From positions 3,906,001 to 3,970,000 of the forward strand of contig NZ_CP030261.1 of assembly GCF_003312915.1 (NCBI RefSeq): DNA of 64,000 nt. Direction: 5' to 3'. Source of the DNA: Flavobacterium fluviale. GTDB taxonomy: Bacteria; Bacteroidota; Bacteroidia; Flavobacteriales; Flavobacteriaceae. The notes under the pieces were generated by a model. That model saw only the letters and a list, made by a program, of their open reading frames with translations. It was not told where the DNA came from and searched no databases. The stretch's first letter is position 1. Every line of letters begins with the position of its first letter. Shown here in pieces: positions 44,261 through 52,649 of this stretch. A program made the position numbers and the translations under genes.

Positions 44261-45781
44261 ATGAAAAAATATATAGCTCTTCTTTGCTTAGGAACAATGA
44301 CTTTCTTCAGTTGTTCTGATCTGGAAGAAAAACCAGTAGGAATTATTCGCCCAGATAACTTTTTTAACAATACAGACGATTTACAGGCCGCTGTAAACGG
44401 AGCCTTTGCCAATATTGCCCACAATAATTATTGGGGAAGAGAATTTACAATTGCCCTAATGCTTCGCGATGACATGGCAGATATTGGCGACAGAACCACA
44501 CAGGCTGCGCGTATCGATGTAAATGATATGAGTATGAACGATACAAATGCGCTTGTGGCAAACTTTTGGCCGCAGTCGTATGTAATAATTACCGCAGCCA
44601 ATCAAGCGATTGAAGGTGCTAAAAAAACACCAGGCGATCCTGCAAAAGTAAATGCTATAGTGGCTCAGGCATATTTTGCGAGAGCTTTTGCTTATTATCA
44701 TTTGGTACGTCTTTTTGGAGATATTCCGTATATCGATTTTGTTGTAAATGATGTGGCGCAGGTAAATTCCCTTAGTAAAACAAAAGAAGCAGATGTTTAC
44801 CCAAAAATCATTGCCGATTTAGAATTTGCAAAACAATGGCTGGAGGATAAACCAAAAGTAAAAGCAGTTCCAGGAAAAGGTACAGCAGCAGGTTATTTAG
44901 CTTCTGTATACCTGACTTTAGGCAATTATCAAAAAGCATATGAGGAAGCAAAATTTGTTATTACAAACGAAGCTAAATTTGGTTTAGGCCTTGATGCTGA
45001 TTTTCAGGATTTATTTAATGCCACAAAAACAGCTTCATTAAAAGAGCCACTTTTTACAATCGATTTTAACAACTTAACCTCTGGAAATTACGGTCAGGAT
45101 TATACGGCGTTTTTTACTGGTTCATTGAAAGATGACAGTTACAGCTACGGACAAGGATTCTCTGTTGCCGTTCCTTCTTTAAAAGTATTTCAAACTTGGG
45201 ATCAAAGAGATTATAGAAGAGCTGTAAGTTTTGATACGATTATCAGAAAGAAAACTGGTCCAGGCGGTTCATTGCAAGTTTATCCTTCAAGCGATAACGA
45301 AAAAGCGCCGCGACCGCACATTGCCAAATATTTCCGTTTCCCAGGAAAAGCAGGTGCAAACGGAAGAACTTCGCAGCACAATTATATTACAATGCGTTTT
45401 GCAGAAGTTTTATTAACGGCTGCCGAAGCTTTAAATGAAATCAATCCTGGAACAACTGAAGCTGATGGCTATGTAAACCGTGTTCGTGCAAGGGCGAGAA
45501 ACAAAGCTGGAAAACTGGTTTCATTTCCTGCAAACGTTACACCTGGATTGTCTCAGTCAGATTTCAGAAAAATGGTTATTGACGAAAGAAGATTAGAATT
45601 AGCGTTTGAGTACATCAGATGGTACGATATTAAGAGACTAAAAAATGGTCCTGAAGTATTTGGTCAAAATGGTTTAGAACCGCATGCTAATTTTGATCCA
45701 AACAGAGATTATCTATGGCCATTGCCAGGAACAGAATTGGCTATTAATCCGAATCTAAAACCAAATAATCCTGGTTATTAA
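44261..45781 (+). CDS. SusD/RagB-family surface glycan-binding lipoprotein
   Basis: The 506-residue lipoprotein (CLGTMTFFSCSDLEEKPVG) has the SusD plan: an N-terminal FFNNTDDLQAAVNGAFANI helix, TPR-like helices with YFARAFAYYHLVRLFGDIPY, and a C-terminal RRLELAFEYIRWYDIKRLKN with DYLWPLPGTELAINPNL. It caps the SusC barrel and captures glycan at the cell surface. It follows susC by 12 bases. Ligand unknown; neighbouring enzymes suggest a glucuronate-containing glycan. Confidence 0.96.
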   Translation: MKKYIALLCLGTMTFFSCSDLEEKPVGIIRPDNFFNNTDDLQAAVNGAFANIAHNNYWGREFTIALMLRDDMADIGDRTTQAARIDVNDMSMNDTNALVANFWPQSYVIITAANQAIEGAKKTPGDPAKVNAIVAQAYFARAFAYYHLVRLFGDIPYIDFVVNDVAQVNSLSKTKEADVYPKIIADLEFAKQWLEDKPKVKAVPGKGTAAGYLASVYLTLGNYQKAYEEAKFVITNEAKFGLGLDADFQDLFNATKTASLKEPLFTIDFNNLTSGNYGQDYTAFFTGSLKDDSYSYGQGFSVAVPSLKVFQTWDQRDYRRAVSFDTIIRKKTGPGGSLQVYPSSDNEKAPRPHIAKYFRFPGKAGANGRTSQHNYITMRFAEVLLTAAEALNEINPGTTEADGYVNRVRARARNKAGKLVSFPANVTPGLSQSDFRKMVIDERRLELAFEYIRWYDIKRLKNGPEVFGQNGLEPHANFDPNRDYLWPLPGTELAINPNLKPNNPGY

Positions 45782-45788
45782 TATTGCA

Positions 45789-45988
45789 CGCGGATAAAAT
45801 GGATTTGCTATCGCAAAAACGCGGATAAACGGATTTTTTTATTACGTCACGCGTAATTGGTTTCCCGCAGATCTTGCAGATTTAGCAGATAAAGTAAAAA
45901 AAAAAACTGCCAAATCTGCCAAATCTGCGAGAGAATAAAATCCGTATAAATCCGCGTTTTCGCGATATCGAATCCGTCCAATCCGCGT
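45789..45988. repeat. Two-layer 200-base nested inverted repeat between susD and GH88 genes
   Basis: The outer arms are CGCGGATAAAATGGATTTGC, then ATCGCAAAAACGCGGATAAA, against AAAATCCGTATAAATCCGCG and the following CGCGATATCGAATCCGTCC. The inner arms are CGCAGATCTTGCAGATTTAG and CTGCCAAATCTGCCAAATCT, separated by an A-run. It is non-coding and predicted to fold strongly. Confidence 0.75.
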
Positions 45989-46017
45989 CAAAATATCACA
46001 ATATATATTATTTTAAT

Positions 46018-47211
46018 ATGAAGAATGTCAGTTTCATTTCTTTAATTCTTGGGTTTGCATCGCTTGTAACAGCGTGCAAGCCCGGAATTAATCCTCAAGT
46101 AAAAACAACCTCAGCAATTACACAAAAATTGGAAACGCGTTACAAAATGTTACTCGATTATCCAGTCGATTCGATGTCTATGCCGAGAAGTATGAATATA
46201 AAAACTCTTGAAATTCGCAAAGTGCCGTCGAAAGATTGGACAAGCGGTTTTTTTGCTGGAAATCTTTGGCAATTGTACCGACTTACAGGCGATTCAAAAT
46301 ATAAAGAACAAGCTCAAAAATGGACTCCTTTCAGCAAAAAGGAAAGTGTCAACAGTAATTCGCATGACGTAGGTTTTAAAGTGTTTTGCAGTTTTGGAGA
46401 AGCTCTAAAAGTGGAAAACAAGAAAGAGTACGAAGCGGTAATTATTAAAGGCGCTGAAACTTTGTGCATAAGGTTCAATCCAAAAGTGGGTTCGATTCGT
46501 TCTTGGGATTTTAACAAGGAAATTTGGGATTATCCTGTAATCATTGACAATATGATGAATCTGGAATTACTTTTTGAAGCTTCAAAGTTATCTGGAAACA
46601 ATAAATACCGTGATGTAGCGATTCAGCATGCCAATACAACTTTAAAAAACCATTTTAGAAAAGATAACTCTTGTTATCATGTTATCGATTATAATCCAAC
46701 AACTGGCGAAGTCAAAAAGAAAACTACGCTTCAAGGCTATAATGACGATTCGGTTTGGGCGCGCGGTCAAGGTTGGGCCGTTTACGGATTTACGATGTCC
46801 TACCGTTACACAAAAGATCCTGCCTATTTAAAACAAGCCGAAGCGACAGCAAAGTTTTTTATGACAAATAAAAACCTGCCAGAAGATGGAATTCCGTATT
46901 GGGATTTTAAAGATACGAGTATTCCAAATGCAGCTCGAGATGTTTCTGCCGCAATGGTTATGGCGTCAGCATTATATGAGCTGTATGGTTATACTAAAAA
47001 TGATACTTATCTGGCTTTCGCCGATAAAATGATGGCTTCTGTACAAACCGATAAATACATTTTGGACACCACAATTAAAGCGCCTTTTCTTTTTGACCAC
47101 AGTACAGGAAACTGGCCCAAACACGATGAAATTGACGAACCAATAATCTACGCCGATTATTATTTTCTAGAAGCATTAATAAAGGTGCAAAGGCTCAAAG
47201 GTTCAAAGTAA
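46018..47211 (+). CDS. GH88 unsaturated glucuronyl hydrolase lipoprotein
   Basis: At 397 residues, it has a lipoprotein-like signal peptide (FASLVTACKPGI). The alpha/alpha-barrel has VPSKDWTSGFFAGNLWQLYR, SNSHDVGFKVFCSFG (Asp117) and YPVIIDNMMNLELLF (Asp177). Their spacing matches the two catalytic aspartates of Bacillus UGL. SVWARGQGWAVYGF and FLFDHSTGNWP are typical of GH88. It removes 4,5-unsaturated glucuronate from oligosaccharides made by a lyase. GH105 is the alternative but the motif set favours GH88. The last codons (VQRLKGSK) are encoded by an intergenic repeat. Confidence 0.92.
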   Translation: MKNVSFISLILGFASLVTACKPGINPQVKTTSAITQKLETRYKMLLDYPVDSMSMPRSMNIKTLEIRKVPSKDWTSGFFAGNLWQLYRLTGDSKYKEQAQKWTPFSKKESVNSNSHDVGFKVFCSFGEALKVENKKEYEAVIIKGAETLCIRFNPKVGSIRSWDFNKEIWDYPVIIDNMMNLELLFEASKLSGNNKYRDVAIQHANTTLKNHFRKDNSCYHVIDYNPTTGEVKKKTTLQGYNDDSVWARGQGWAVYGFTMSYRYTKDPAYLKQAEATAKFFMTNKNLPEDGIPYWDFKDTSIPNAARDVSAAMVMASALYELYGYTKNDTYLAFADKMMASVQTDKYILDTTIKAPFLFDHSTGNWPKHDEIDEPIIYADYYFLEALIKVQRLKGSK

Positions 47212-47275
47212 CAAAGGTTTTGAATCTTTGAATCTTTGAGCCAGAAAACCTTTGAACCTTTGTAACTATGAACCT
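47182..47275. repeat. Inverted repeat of CAAAGG / CCTTTG words
   Basis: GGCTCAAAGGTTCAAAG pairs with CTTTGAATCTTTGAGCC, and ACAAAGGTTTTG with AAAACCTTTGAACCTTTGT. The left arm supplies the final codons and stop of the GH88 gene. Confidence 0.65.
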
Positions 47276-47283
47276 CTTTAACT

Positions 47284-49692
47284 ATGAATAAACCGAATAA
47301 AACTTTTTCAATTTTTGCGCTTTTTGTTTTGTTTCAAATTTGTCTGAGCAGTTTTGCTCAGACAAAAAGAAACATTAATGACAACTGGCTTTATTTAGAA
47401 AACCATACTTCAAACCTCAACGAAGCCGAAAAAGCTTCAAACTGGATTTCTCTTAATTTACCACATACTTGGAACGCCGAAGATGCAACGGATTTATATC
47501 CGGGTTACAGACGCGATGCCAGTTGGTATCAGAAGAAATTAGACATTCCACAAATCGATAAAAACCGTGTTTATTCCTTATATTTTGAAGGTTCAAATGT
47601 TACCACAAAAGTATATGTAAATGGAAAAGAAGCTGGTTCGCATATTGGCGGATATATTGGCTTTTCAATAGACATTACCAACTTTATCAAAGAAGGAAAT
47701 AACGATATTTTTGTACGTGTTGATAATAGCTATGATATTGAAATTATCCCGTCTCAAAAAAGTGATTTCTTTATTTATGGCGGAATCACGCGCGATGTGT
47801 GGCTGGTTTCAAAGTATAAAAATCATATTGAAAATTTAAAGATTTCAACTCCAGAGGTTTCTGCCAAAAAAGCTTCGGTGCAAATTGTTTCTACTTTTGT
47901 AAATCCAGATAATTCAAAAGATTTATCATTGACTGTAACTTTAAAAAATCCGAAAGGGAAAAAAGTGGCAAGTAAAACAGTTTTAGTTTCAGATAAAACT
48001 TCAACAATCACTTTTGAAAACATCAAAAATCCAGAACTTTGGGATACCGAAAAACCTAATTTATATAAACTAAGCGCTGTTTTATCAGAAAAAAATCAAA
48101 TTAAGGACAGTGTTTCTGAAAAAGTAGGTTTTAGATGGTTTGAATTTAAAGATCATGGTCCGTTTTACCTTAACGGAAAACGTTTGCTAATTCGCGGTAC
48201 ACATCGTCATGAAGAACAAGCGGGAGTTGGCGCCGCTATGAGCAACGAACAGCATTGGGCAGACATGAAATCAATCAAAGAAATGGGTGCTAATTTTGTT
48301 CGCTTAGCACATTATCCGCAAGATCCTGAAATATATAAAGCTTGTGATGAACTTGGCCTTTTGATTTGGGATGAACTGCCTTGGTGCCGTGGCGGAATTG
48401 GCAACGATGTCTGGAAAACCAATACCAAAAACATGCTGGAAGAAATTATCAATCAAAATTACAATCATCCAAGTATAATTATCTGGTCTTTAGGAAACGA
48501 AATCAACTGGCTTCCAGATTTTCCTGATGGAGATAATGCAGATAAAACCAATGTTTTTTTAAATGAACTAAACGAAATTGCTCATAAACTGGATCCAACT
48601 AGAAAAACGGCTATTAGAAAATATTATGAAGGATCGCATATTGTGGATGTTTTTTCACCTTCGATTTGGTCAGGCTGGTATTCTGGAAGTTATAAAAGCT
48701 ACCAAAAAGCAATTGATGTTTACAAAAAAGAATACAAGCATTTTATTCATGCCGAATATGGCGGAGACAGTCATGTTGGCCGTCATAGCGAAAATCCAAT
48801 TACAGGCGAAAATGTAATAAAAGCTGAAGGATGGGAAGAAGCTATTGTACAGACTAAAATCGCCAACATTGCTCAAATTGGAGATTGGAGCGAAAATTAT
48901 ATAGTTGATTTGTTTGACTGGCATTTGCATATATCCGAGAATGATCCAACGTTTGTGGGAAATATTCAATGGGCATTTAAGGATTTTGCAACGCCATTAC
49001 GTCCAGAAGATGATATTCCGTATATGAACCAAAAAGGATTAACAGACCGAAACGGATTTCCAAAAGATGCGTATTATGTTTTTAAAAGCTATTGGGCAAA
49101 AGAACCTTTCGCTTACATTGAATCACATACTTGGACAGAGCGTCAAGGTCCAGAAAATACGCCAAGAACCATTAGTGTTTTCAGTAATTGCGAGAAAGTA
49201 ACTTTATTTCACGACGGCAAATCATTGGGAGAAAAACAGCGAAATCTTTCCCTTTATCCTGCTAATGGTTTAACTTGGGATGTTAATTTTTTAAAAGGCG
49301 AAAATACTCTTCTTGCAATTGGTAAAACCAAAGATGGCAAAACGGTTTCTGATACTATAGAAGTGAATTACCGTTTCAATAAAAATGACACGGCCTCTTC
49401 TTTGCAATTATCTTCAGAAAAACTGAAAAACGGTAATTATCTGGTAACAGCAATCGCAATTGACAATAATAATTTACGCTGTCTGGATTATGAAGCAAGT
49501 GTTTATTTTCAATGTATGAAAGGCGGTAAAACGCTAAAAAATCAAGGAACGCCAACGGGAAGTGAATCTATAAGAATGGCAAACGGAAAGGCTTCTATTG
49601 AAATTGTTCCAGACGGTTCAGGCAATCCGATTGAAATGACGGCACTAAATCAGAGTTTTAAAGGGGAATATTTGAAGATTTCTGTTGAGTAA
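47284..49692 (+). CDS. GH2 family exo-glycosidase (beta-galactosidase/glucuronidase type), 802 aa
   Basis: The product has a signal peptide (QICLSSFAQ). The sugar-binding jelly roll has SLNLPHTWNAEDATDLYPGY and RDASWYQKKLDI, then an Ig-like domain and a TIM barrel with GTHRHEEQAGVG. The acid/base is Glu406 in IIWSLGNEINW and the nucleophile Glu491 in HAEYGGDSHVG. NQKG near residue 580 resembles the N-x-K carboxylate-binding pattern of glucuronidases, but similar strings occur in galactosidases. An extra C-terminal Ig/DUF4982-like region follows. It trims non-reducing sugars from the glycan in the periplasm. Confidence 0.93.
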   Translation: MNKPNKTFSIFALFVLFQICLSSFAQTKRNINDNWLYLENHTSNLNEAEKASNWISLNLPHTWNAEDATDLYPGYRRDASWYQKKLDIPQIDKNRVYSLYFEGSNVTTKVYVNGKEAGSHIGGYIGFSIDITNFIKEGNNDIFVRVDNSYDIEIIPSQKSDFFIYGGITRDVWLVSKYKNHIENLKISTPEVSAKKASVQIVSTFVNPDNSKDLSLTVTLKNPKGKKVASKTVLVSDKTSTITFENIKNPELWDTEKPNLYKLSAVLSEKNQIKDSVSEKVGFRWFEFKDHGPFYLNGKRLLIRGTHRHEEQAGVGAAMSNEQHWADMKSIKEMGANFVRLAHYPQDPEIYKACDELGLLIWDELPWCRGGIGNDVWKTNTKNMLEEIINQNYNHPSIIIWSLGNEINWLPDFPDGDNADKTNVFLNELNEIAHKLDPTRKTAIRKYYEGSHIVDVFSPSIWSGWYSGSYKSYQKAIDVYKKEYKHFIHAEYGGDSHVGRHSENPITGENVIKAEGWEEAIVQTKIANIAQIGDWSENYIVDLFDWHLHISENDPTFVGNIQWAFKDFATPLRPEDDIPYMNQKGLTDRNGFPKDAYYVFKSYWAKEPFAYIESHTWTERQGPENTPRTISVFSNCEKVTLFHDGKSLGEKQRNLSLYPANGLTWDVNFLKGENTLLAIGKTKDGKTVSDTIEVNYRFNKNDTASSLQLSSEKLKNGNYLVTAIAIDNNNLRCLDYEASVYFQCMKGGKTLKNQGTPTGSESIRMANGKASIEIVPDGSGNPIEMTALNQSFKGEYLKISVE

Positions 49693-49694
49693 AA

Positions 49695-49806
49695 AGATTC
49701 TGAGATGCTAAGGCACTAAGATTCTAAGTTTTTTTTAATCTAATTGTCATCCTGACAAAAAAACTAGTAAAAAAAACTTCGTGCCATAGCGTCTTCGTGG
49801 CAAAAA
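49695..49806. repeat. Mixed repeat words between the two GH2 genes
   Basis: GATTCTGAGATGCTAAGGC and ACTAAGATTCTAAG match the 7263 repeat family. CTTCGTGCCATAGCGTCTTC and GTGGCAA match the 34721 family. Confidence 0.5.
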
Positions 49807-49833
49807 CACAATTACAAAACAAATTATAATACA

Positions 49834-51633
49834 ATGAAAAGACTATTAACCACATTACTCCTTACCTATTCCTTTCTGGGATTTGCACAAAATTTAATCT
49901 CAAACGTTCCAAATCGAAATATCACTTCATTAAACGGCGTTTGGAATTATATTATAGATCCTTATCAAACGGGATTTTACAGCTTTCACCTTGACCAGTA
50001 CGACAAACAGGAAAAACCAGCAAAAGGAGCATTTTTTACGAATTACCACGCTCAAAACAAACAGGAATTGGTAGAATATGATTTTGATAAATCACCAACC
50101 ATTACTATTCCAAGCGATTGGAATTCGCAGGTTACGGAACTGAAATATTATGAAGGAAATGTATGGTTTAAAAAGTCTTTCGATTATAATCTGGCAGCTA
50201 ACAAACGTCTGTTTTTATATTTAGGGGCTATCAATTACAAAGCTGATGTTTATTTAAACGGAAAGAAACTAGGAACTCACGAAGGCGGTTTCACACCGTT
50301 TAATTACGAAGTGACTACAATTGTTCAGCCAAAAGACAATTATTTGGTTATAAAAGTGGATAATACGCGCCATAAAGAAGATGTTCCAACTGTAAATACC
50401 GATTGGTGGAATTATGGCGGAATTACTCGCGATGTCACTTTAATTGAAGAAGAATCTTCATTTGTAGAAGATTATAACATTCAGCTGAAAAAAGGGAATG
50501 CGAATATTATTTCAGGTTTTATTAAAATCAATAATTTAGAGGCATCAAAAAATCAGATCTCGATTTCTATTCCTGAATTAAAAATCAATTACAAAGGAAA
50601 AGCGGATAATAGCGGAATTTTAAACTTTGAAATCCCAGCCAAAAAAATCTCTTACTGGTCGCCAGAAAATCCGAAACTATACGATGTAACCGTTAATTTT
50701 AACGGACAGAAATTAAACGATAAAATTGGTTTTAGAACAATTGAAACCCAAGGAGACAAAATCTTATTAAATGGAAAACCAGTCTTTTTAAGAGGAATTT
50801 CTATTCATGAAGAAAATGCAAAAGGCGGACGCGCAAATTCTGAAGAAGATGCTTTACGTTTATTGAATTGGGCAAAAGAATTAGGCTGTAATTATGTTCG
50901 TCTGGCGCATTATCCGCATAACGAAAACATGGTTCGAGAAGCTGATAAAATGGGGCTAATGGTTTGGGAAGAAATTCCGGTTTACTGGACAGTTGAATTT
51001 ACCAATAAAAATACCTACCAAAATGCCCAAGATCAATTAACGGCTGCGATTACAAGAGATAAAAACAGAGCAAGTATAGTAATTTGGTCTATGGCAAATG
51101 AAACTCCAGTTTCTGACGCGAGAAATGCTTTTATCACAAATTTGGTCAATCATACAAAATCATTGGATAATACAAGATTAATTAGTGCCGCTCTATTAAC
51201 GCATAACGGAAAGATTGACGATCAAATTGGCAAATCGCTTGATATAATTGCTTTCAATCAATATTTAGGCTGGTATGGCGGTAACTTAGAAAATGCTGAA
51301 AAAACATTCTGGACTACGCCATACAACAAACCAGTTTTCGTTTCTGAGTTTGGAGGTGATGCAAAAGCGGGTTTTCATGGAGAGAAAAACGAACGCTGGA
51401 CAGAGGAATATCAGGAATATTTATACATTCAGAATCTAAAAATGATTGAAAAGATTCCACACCTAAGCGGATTAAGCCCTTGGATTTTAGTTGATTTTAG
51501 ATCTCCAAAACGTCTTCTTCCAGGTATTCAAGATGGATACAATCGTAAAGGTTTAATTTCGAATAATGGTGAAAAGAAAAAAGCGTTTTACATTATGCAG
51601 AAGTGGTACGCAAAAAAGAAAAGTGAATATTAA
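49834..51633 (+). CDS. GH2 family probable beta-glucuronidase, 599 aa
   Basis: The 599-residue enzyme has a signal peptide (TYSFLGFAQ) and three canonical GH2 domains, a length like E. coli GusA. Acid/base is Glu423 in IVIWSMANETPV and nucleophile Glu505 in VSEFGGDAKAG. Asn570 and Lys572 in YNRKGLIS match the N-x-K motif that binds the uronate carboxylate in beta-glucuronidases. This supports release of D-glucuronate, which would then feed the uxuA branch after import. It is the last gene of the susCD operon. Confidence 0.92.
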   Translation: MKRLLTTLLLTYSFLGFAQNLISNVPNRNITSLNGVWNYIIDPYQTGFYSFHLDQYDKQEKPAKGAFFTNYHAQNKQELVEYDFDKSPTITIPSDWNSQVTELKYYEGNVWFKKSFDYNLAANKRLFLYLGAINYKADVYLNGKKLGTHEGGFTPFNYEVTTIVQPKDNYLVIKVDNTRHKEDVPTVNTDWWNYGGITRDVTLIEEESSFVEDYNIQLKKGNANIISGFIKINNLEASKNQISISIPELKINYKGKADNSGILNFEIPAKKISYWSPENPKLYDVTVNFNGQKLNDKIGFRTIETQGDKILLNGKPVFLRGISIHEENAKGGRANSEEDALRLLNWAKELGCNYVRLAHYPHNENMVREADKMGLMVWEEIPVYWTVEFTNKNTYQNAQDQLTAAITRDKNRASIVIWSMANETPVSDARNAFITNLVNHTKSLDNTRLISAALLTHNGKIDDQIGKSLDIIAFNQYLGWYGGNLENAEKTFWTTPYNKPVFVSEFGGDAKAGFHGEKNERWTEEYQEYLYIQNLKMIEKIPHLSGLSPWILVDFRSPKRLLPGIQDGYNRKGLISNNGEKKKAFYIMQKWYAKKKSEY

Positions 51634-51775
51634 AACACAAAGTTTATTTGTAGGAACGAAAATAAAATTATATTGTAAAATCTGTTATCAATTCATTAAC
51701 AAAAAACAAACTGTAATTATATGATTTTTCTTCATTATTAACTTACTTTGTAGTTATTCTAAAAATTGTAATCCT

Positions 51776-52339
51776 ATGAAAAAATTAAGTTTATTGGCAG
51801 TTACTTTATTTGCTGCCTTTACAGTTCAAGCACAAGATGTAGTAAAATTTGCTCCGCTTGATGCAAGTCCAGTTGACATTTCTTATTTCCCAAACAAAGC
51901 GGTAAAATTCAAAAAAACAGATAATCCAAATCCAGTTGTCAAAGTTATTTACGCAAGACCTTCTGTAAAAGGACGTACAATTTTTGGAGATATTGTAAAA
52001 TTTGGAGAAGTTTGGAGAGTTGGTGCTAATGAAAATACAGAAGTAAAATTCTACAAAGCAGTAACAATTGGAGGTAAAAACATTCCAGCAGGAACATACA
52101 GCTTATTTGCTATTCCTGAAAAAGATAAATGGACTATCATTATCAACAAGGAGCTTGATTTATGGGGAGGATATGCTTATGATCAAAGCAAAGATGTTGT
52201 AAGAGTTTCAGTTCCTGTTAAACCAGTATCTGATGTAATCGAAGCTTTATCAATAGCTTTTACAACTCAGGGTTCTGTTGCTAACTTAGTTATAGGATGG
52301 GATAAAACAACTGTTGAATTACCAATTACGGTAAAATAG
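51776..52339 (+). CDS. DUF2911 family exported protein
   Basis: The 187-residue protein has a signal peptide (LLAVTLFAAFTVQAQ) and one beta-rich domain of the DUF2911 type. The markers are VKVIYARPSVKGRTIFGDIV, FGEVWRVGANENTEVKFYK, IPAGTYSLFAIPEKDKWTII and NKELDLWGGYAYD. These are common in Bacteroidota; function unknown to me. It is monocistronic, with a hairpin terminator 28 bases after the stop. A near-match -7 box (TTACTTTG) lies about 35 bases upstream. Confidence 0.92.
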   Translation: MKKLSLLAVTLFAAFTVQAQDVVKFAPLDASPVDISYFPNKAVKFKKTDNPNPVVKVIYARPSVKGRTIFGDIVKFGEVWRVGANENTEVKFYKAVTIGGKNIPAGTYSLFAIPEKDKWTIIINKELDLWGGYAYDQSKDVVRVSVPVKPVSDVIEALSIAFTTQGSVANLVIGWDKTTVELPITVK

Positions 52340-52367
52340 TTTTTAATGATATATGCCGCGAAGGCAC

Positions 52368-52405
52368 AAAGTCGCAAAGTTTTTTAAGCTTTGCGACTTT
52401 TTTTT
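52368..52405 (+). terminator. Terminator of the DUF2911 gene
   Basis: AAAGTCGCAAAG, loop TTTTTTAAG, CTTTGCGACTTT followed by five more T. Confidence 0.85.
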
Positions 52406-52425
52406 GGGCAAAGTAACCCCATTTT

Positions 52426-52525
52426 TGTCATTTCGACGAAGGAGAAATCTCCACGAGAAACTCTACAAAGATTGGCTTATTATTGCGGAGCTGCTTGCGA
52501 AGATTTCTCCTTCGTCGAAATGACA
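52426..52525. repeat. Dispersed hairpin repeat, TGTCATTTC family, copy C
   Basis: A 100-base inverted repeat. TGTCATTTCGACGAAGGAGA and TCTCCTTCGTCGAAATGACA are perfect 20-base complements. The interior is AATCTCCACGAGAAACTC with CGAAGATT. It lies between two convergent transcription units. Confidence 0.8.
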
Positions 52526-52593
52526 AGATTGTGTGATAATCTGTCGAAAAAAACTTTACTAATCTTCTGCTTTGTAAGACTTTTTCATAACAC

Positions 52594-52634
52594 AAAAAAG
52601 TCCCTTTAAGATTGTAATCTCAAAGGGACTTTGC
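52594..52634. terminator. Terminator of the aldehyde oxidoreductase operon
   Basis: AAAAAAGTCCCTTT pairs with AAAGGGACTTT, with an inner AGATT-GT-AATCT stem. It lies 16 bases after the leftward operon and may work on both strands. Confidence 0.8.
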
Positions 52635-52649
52635 AATTGTTTTTTATGC

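Noticed and set aside
46018..47211. GH105 rhamnogalacturonyl hydrolase
   Set aside because: The SNSHDVGF and paired Asp117/Asp177 pattern, with glucuronate-branch genes nearby, favours GH88.
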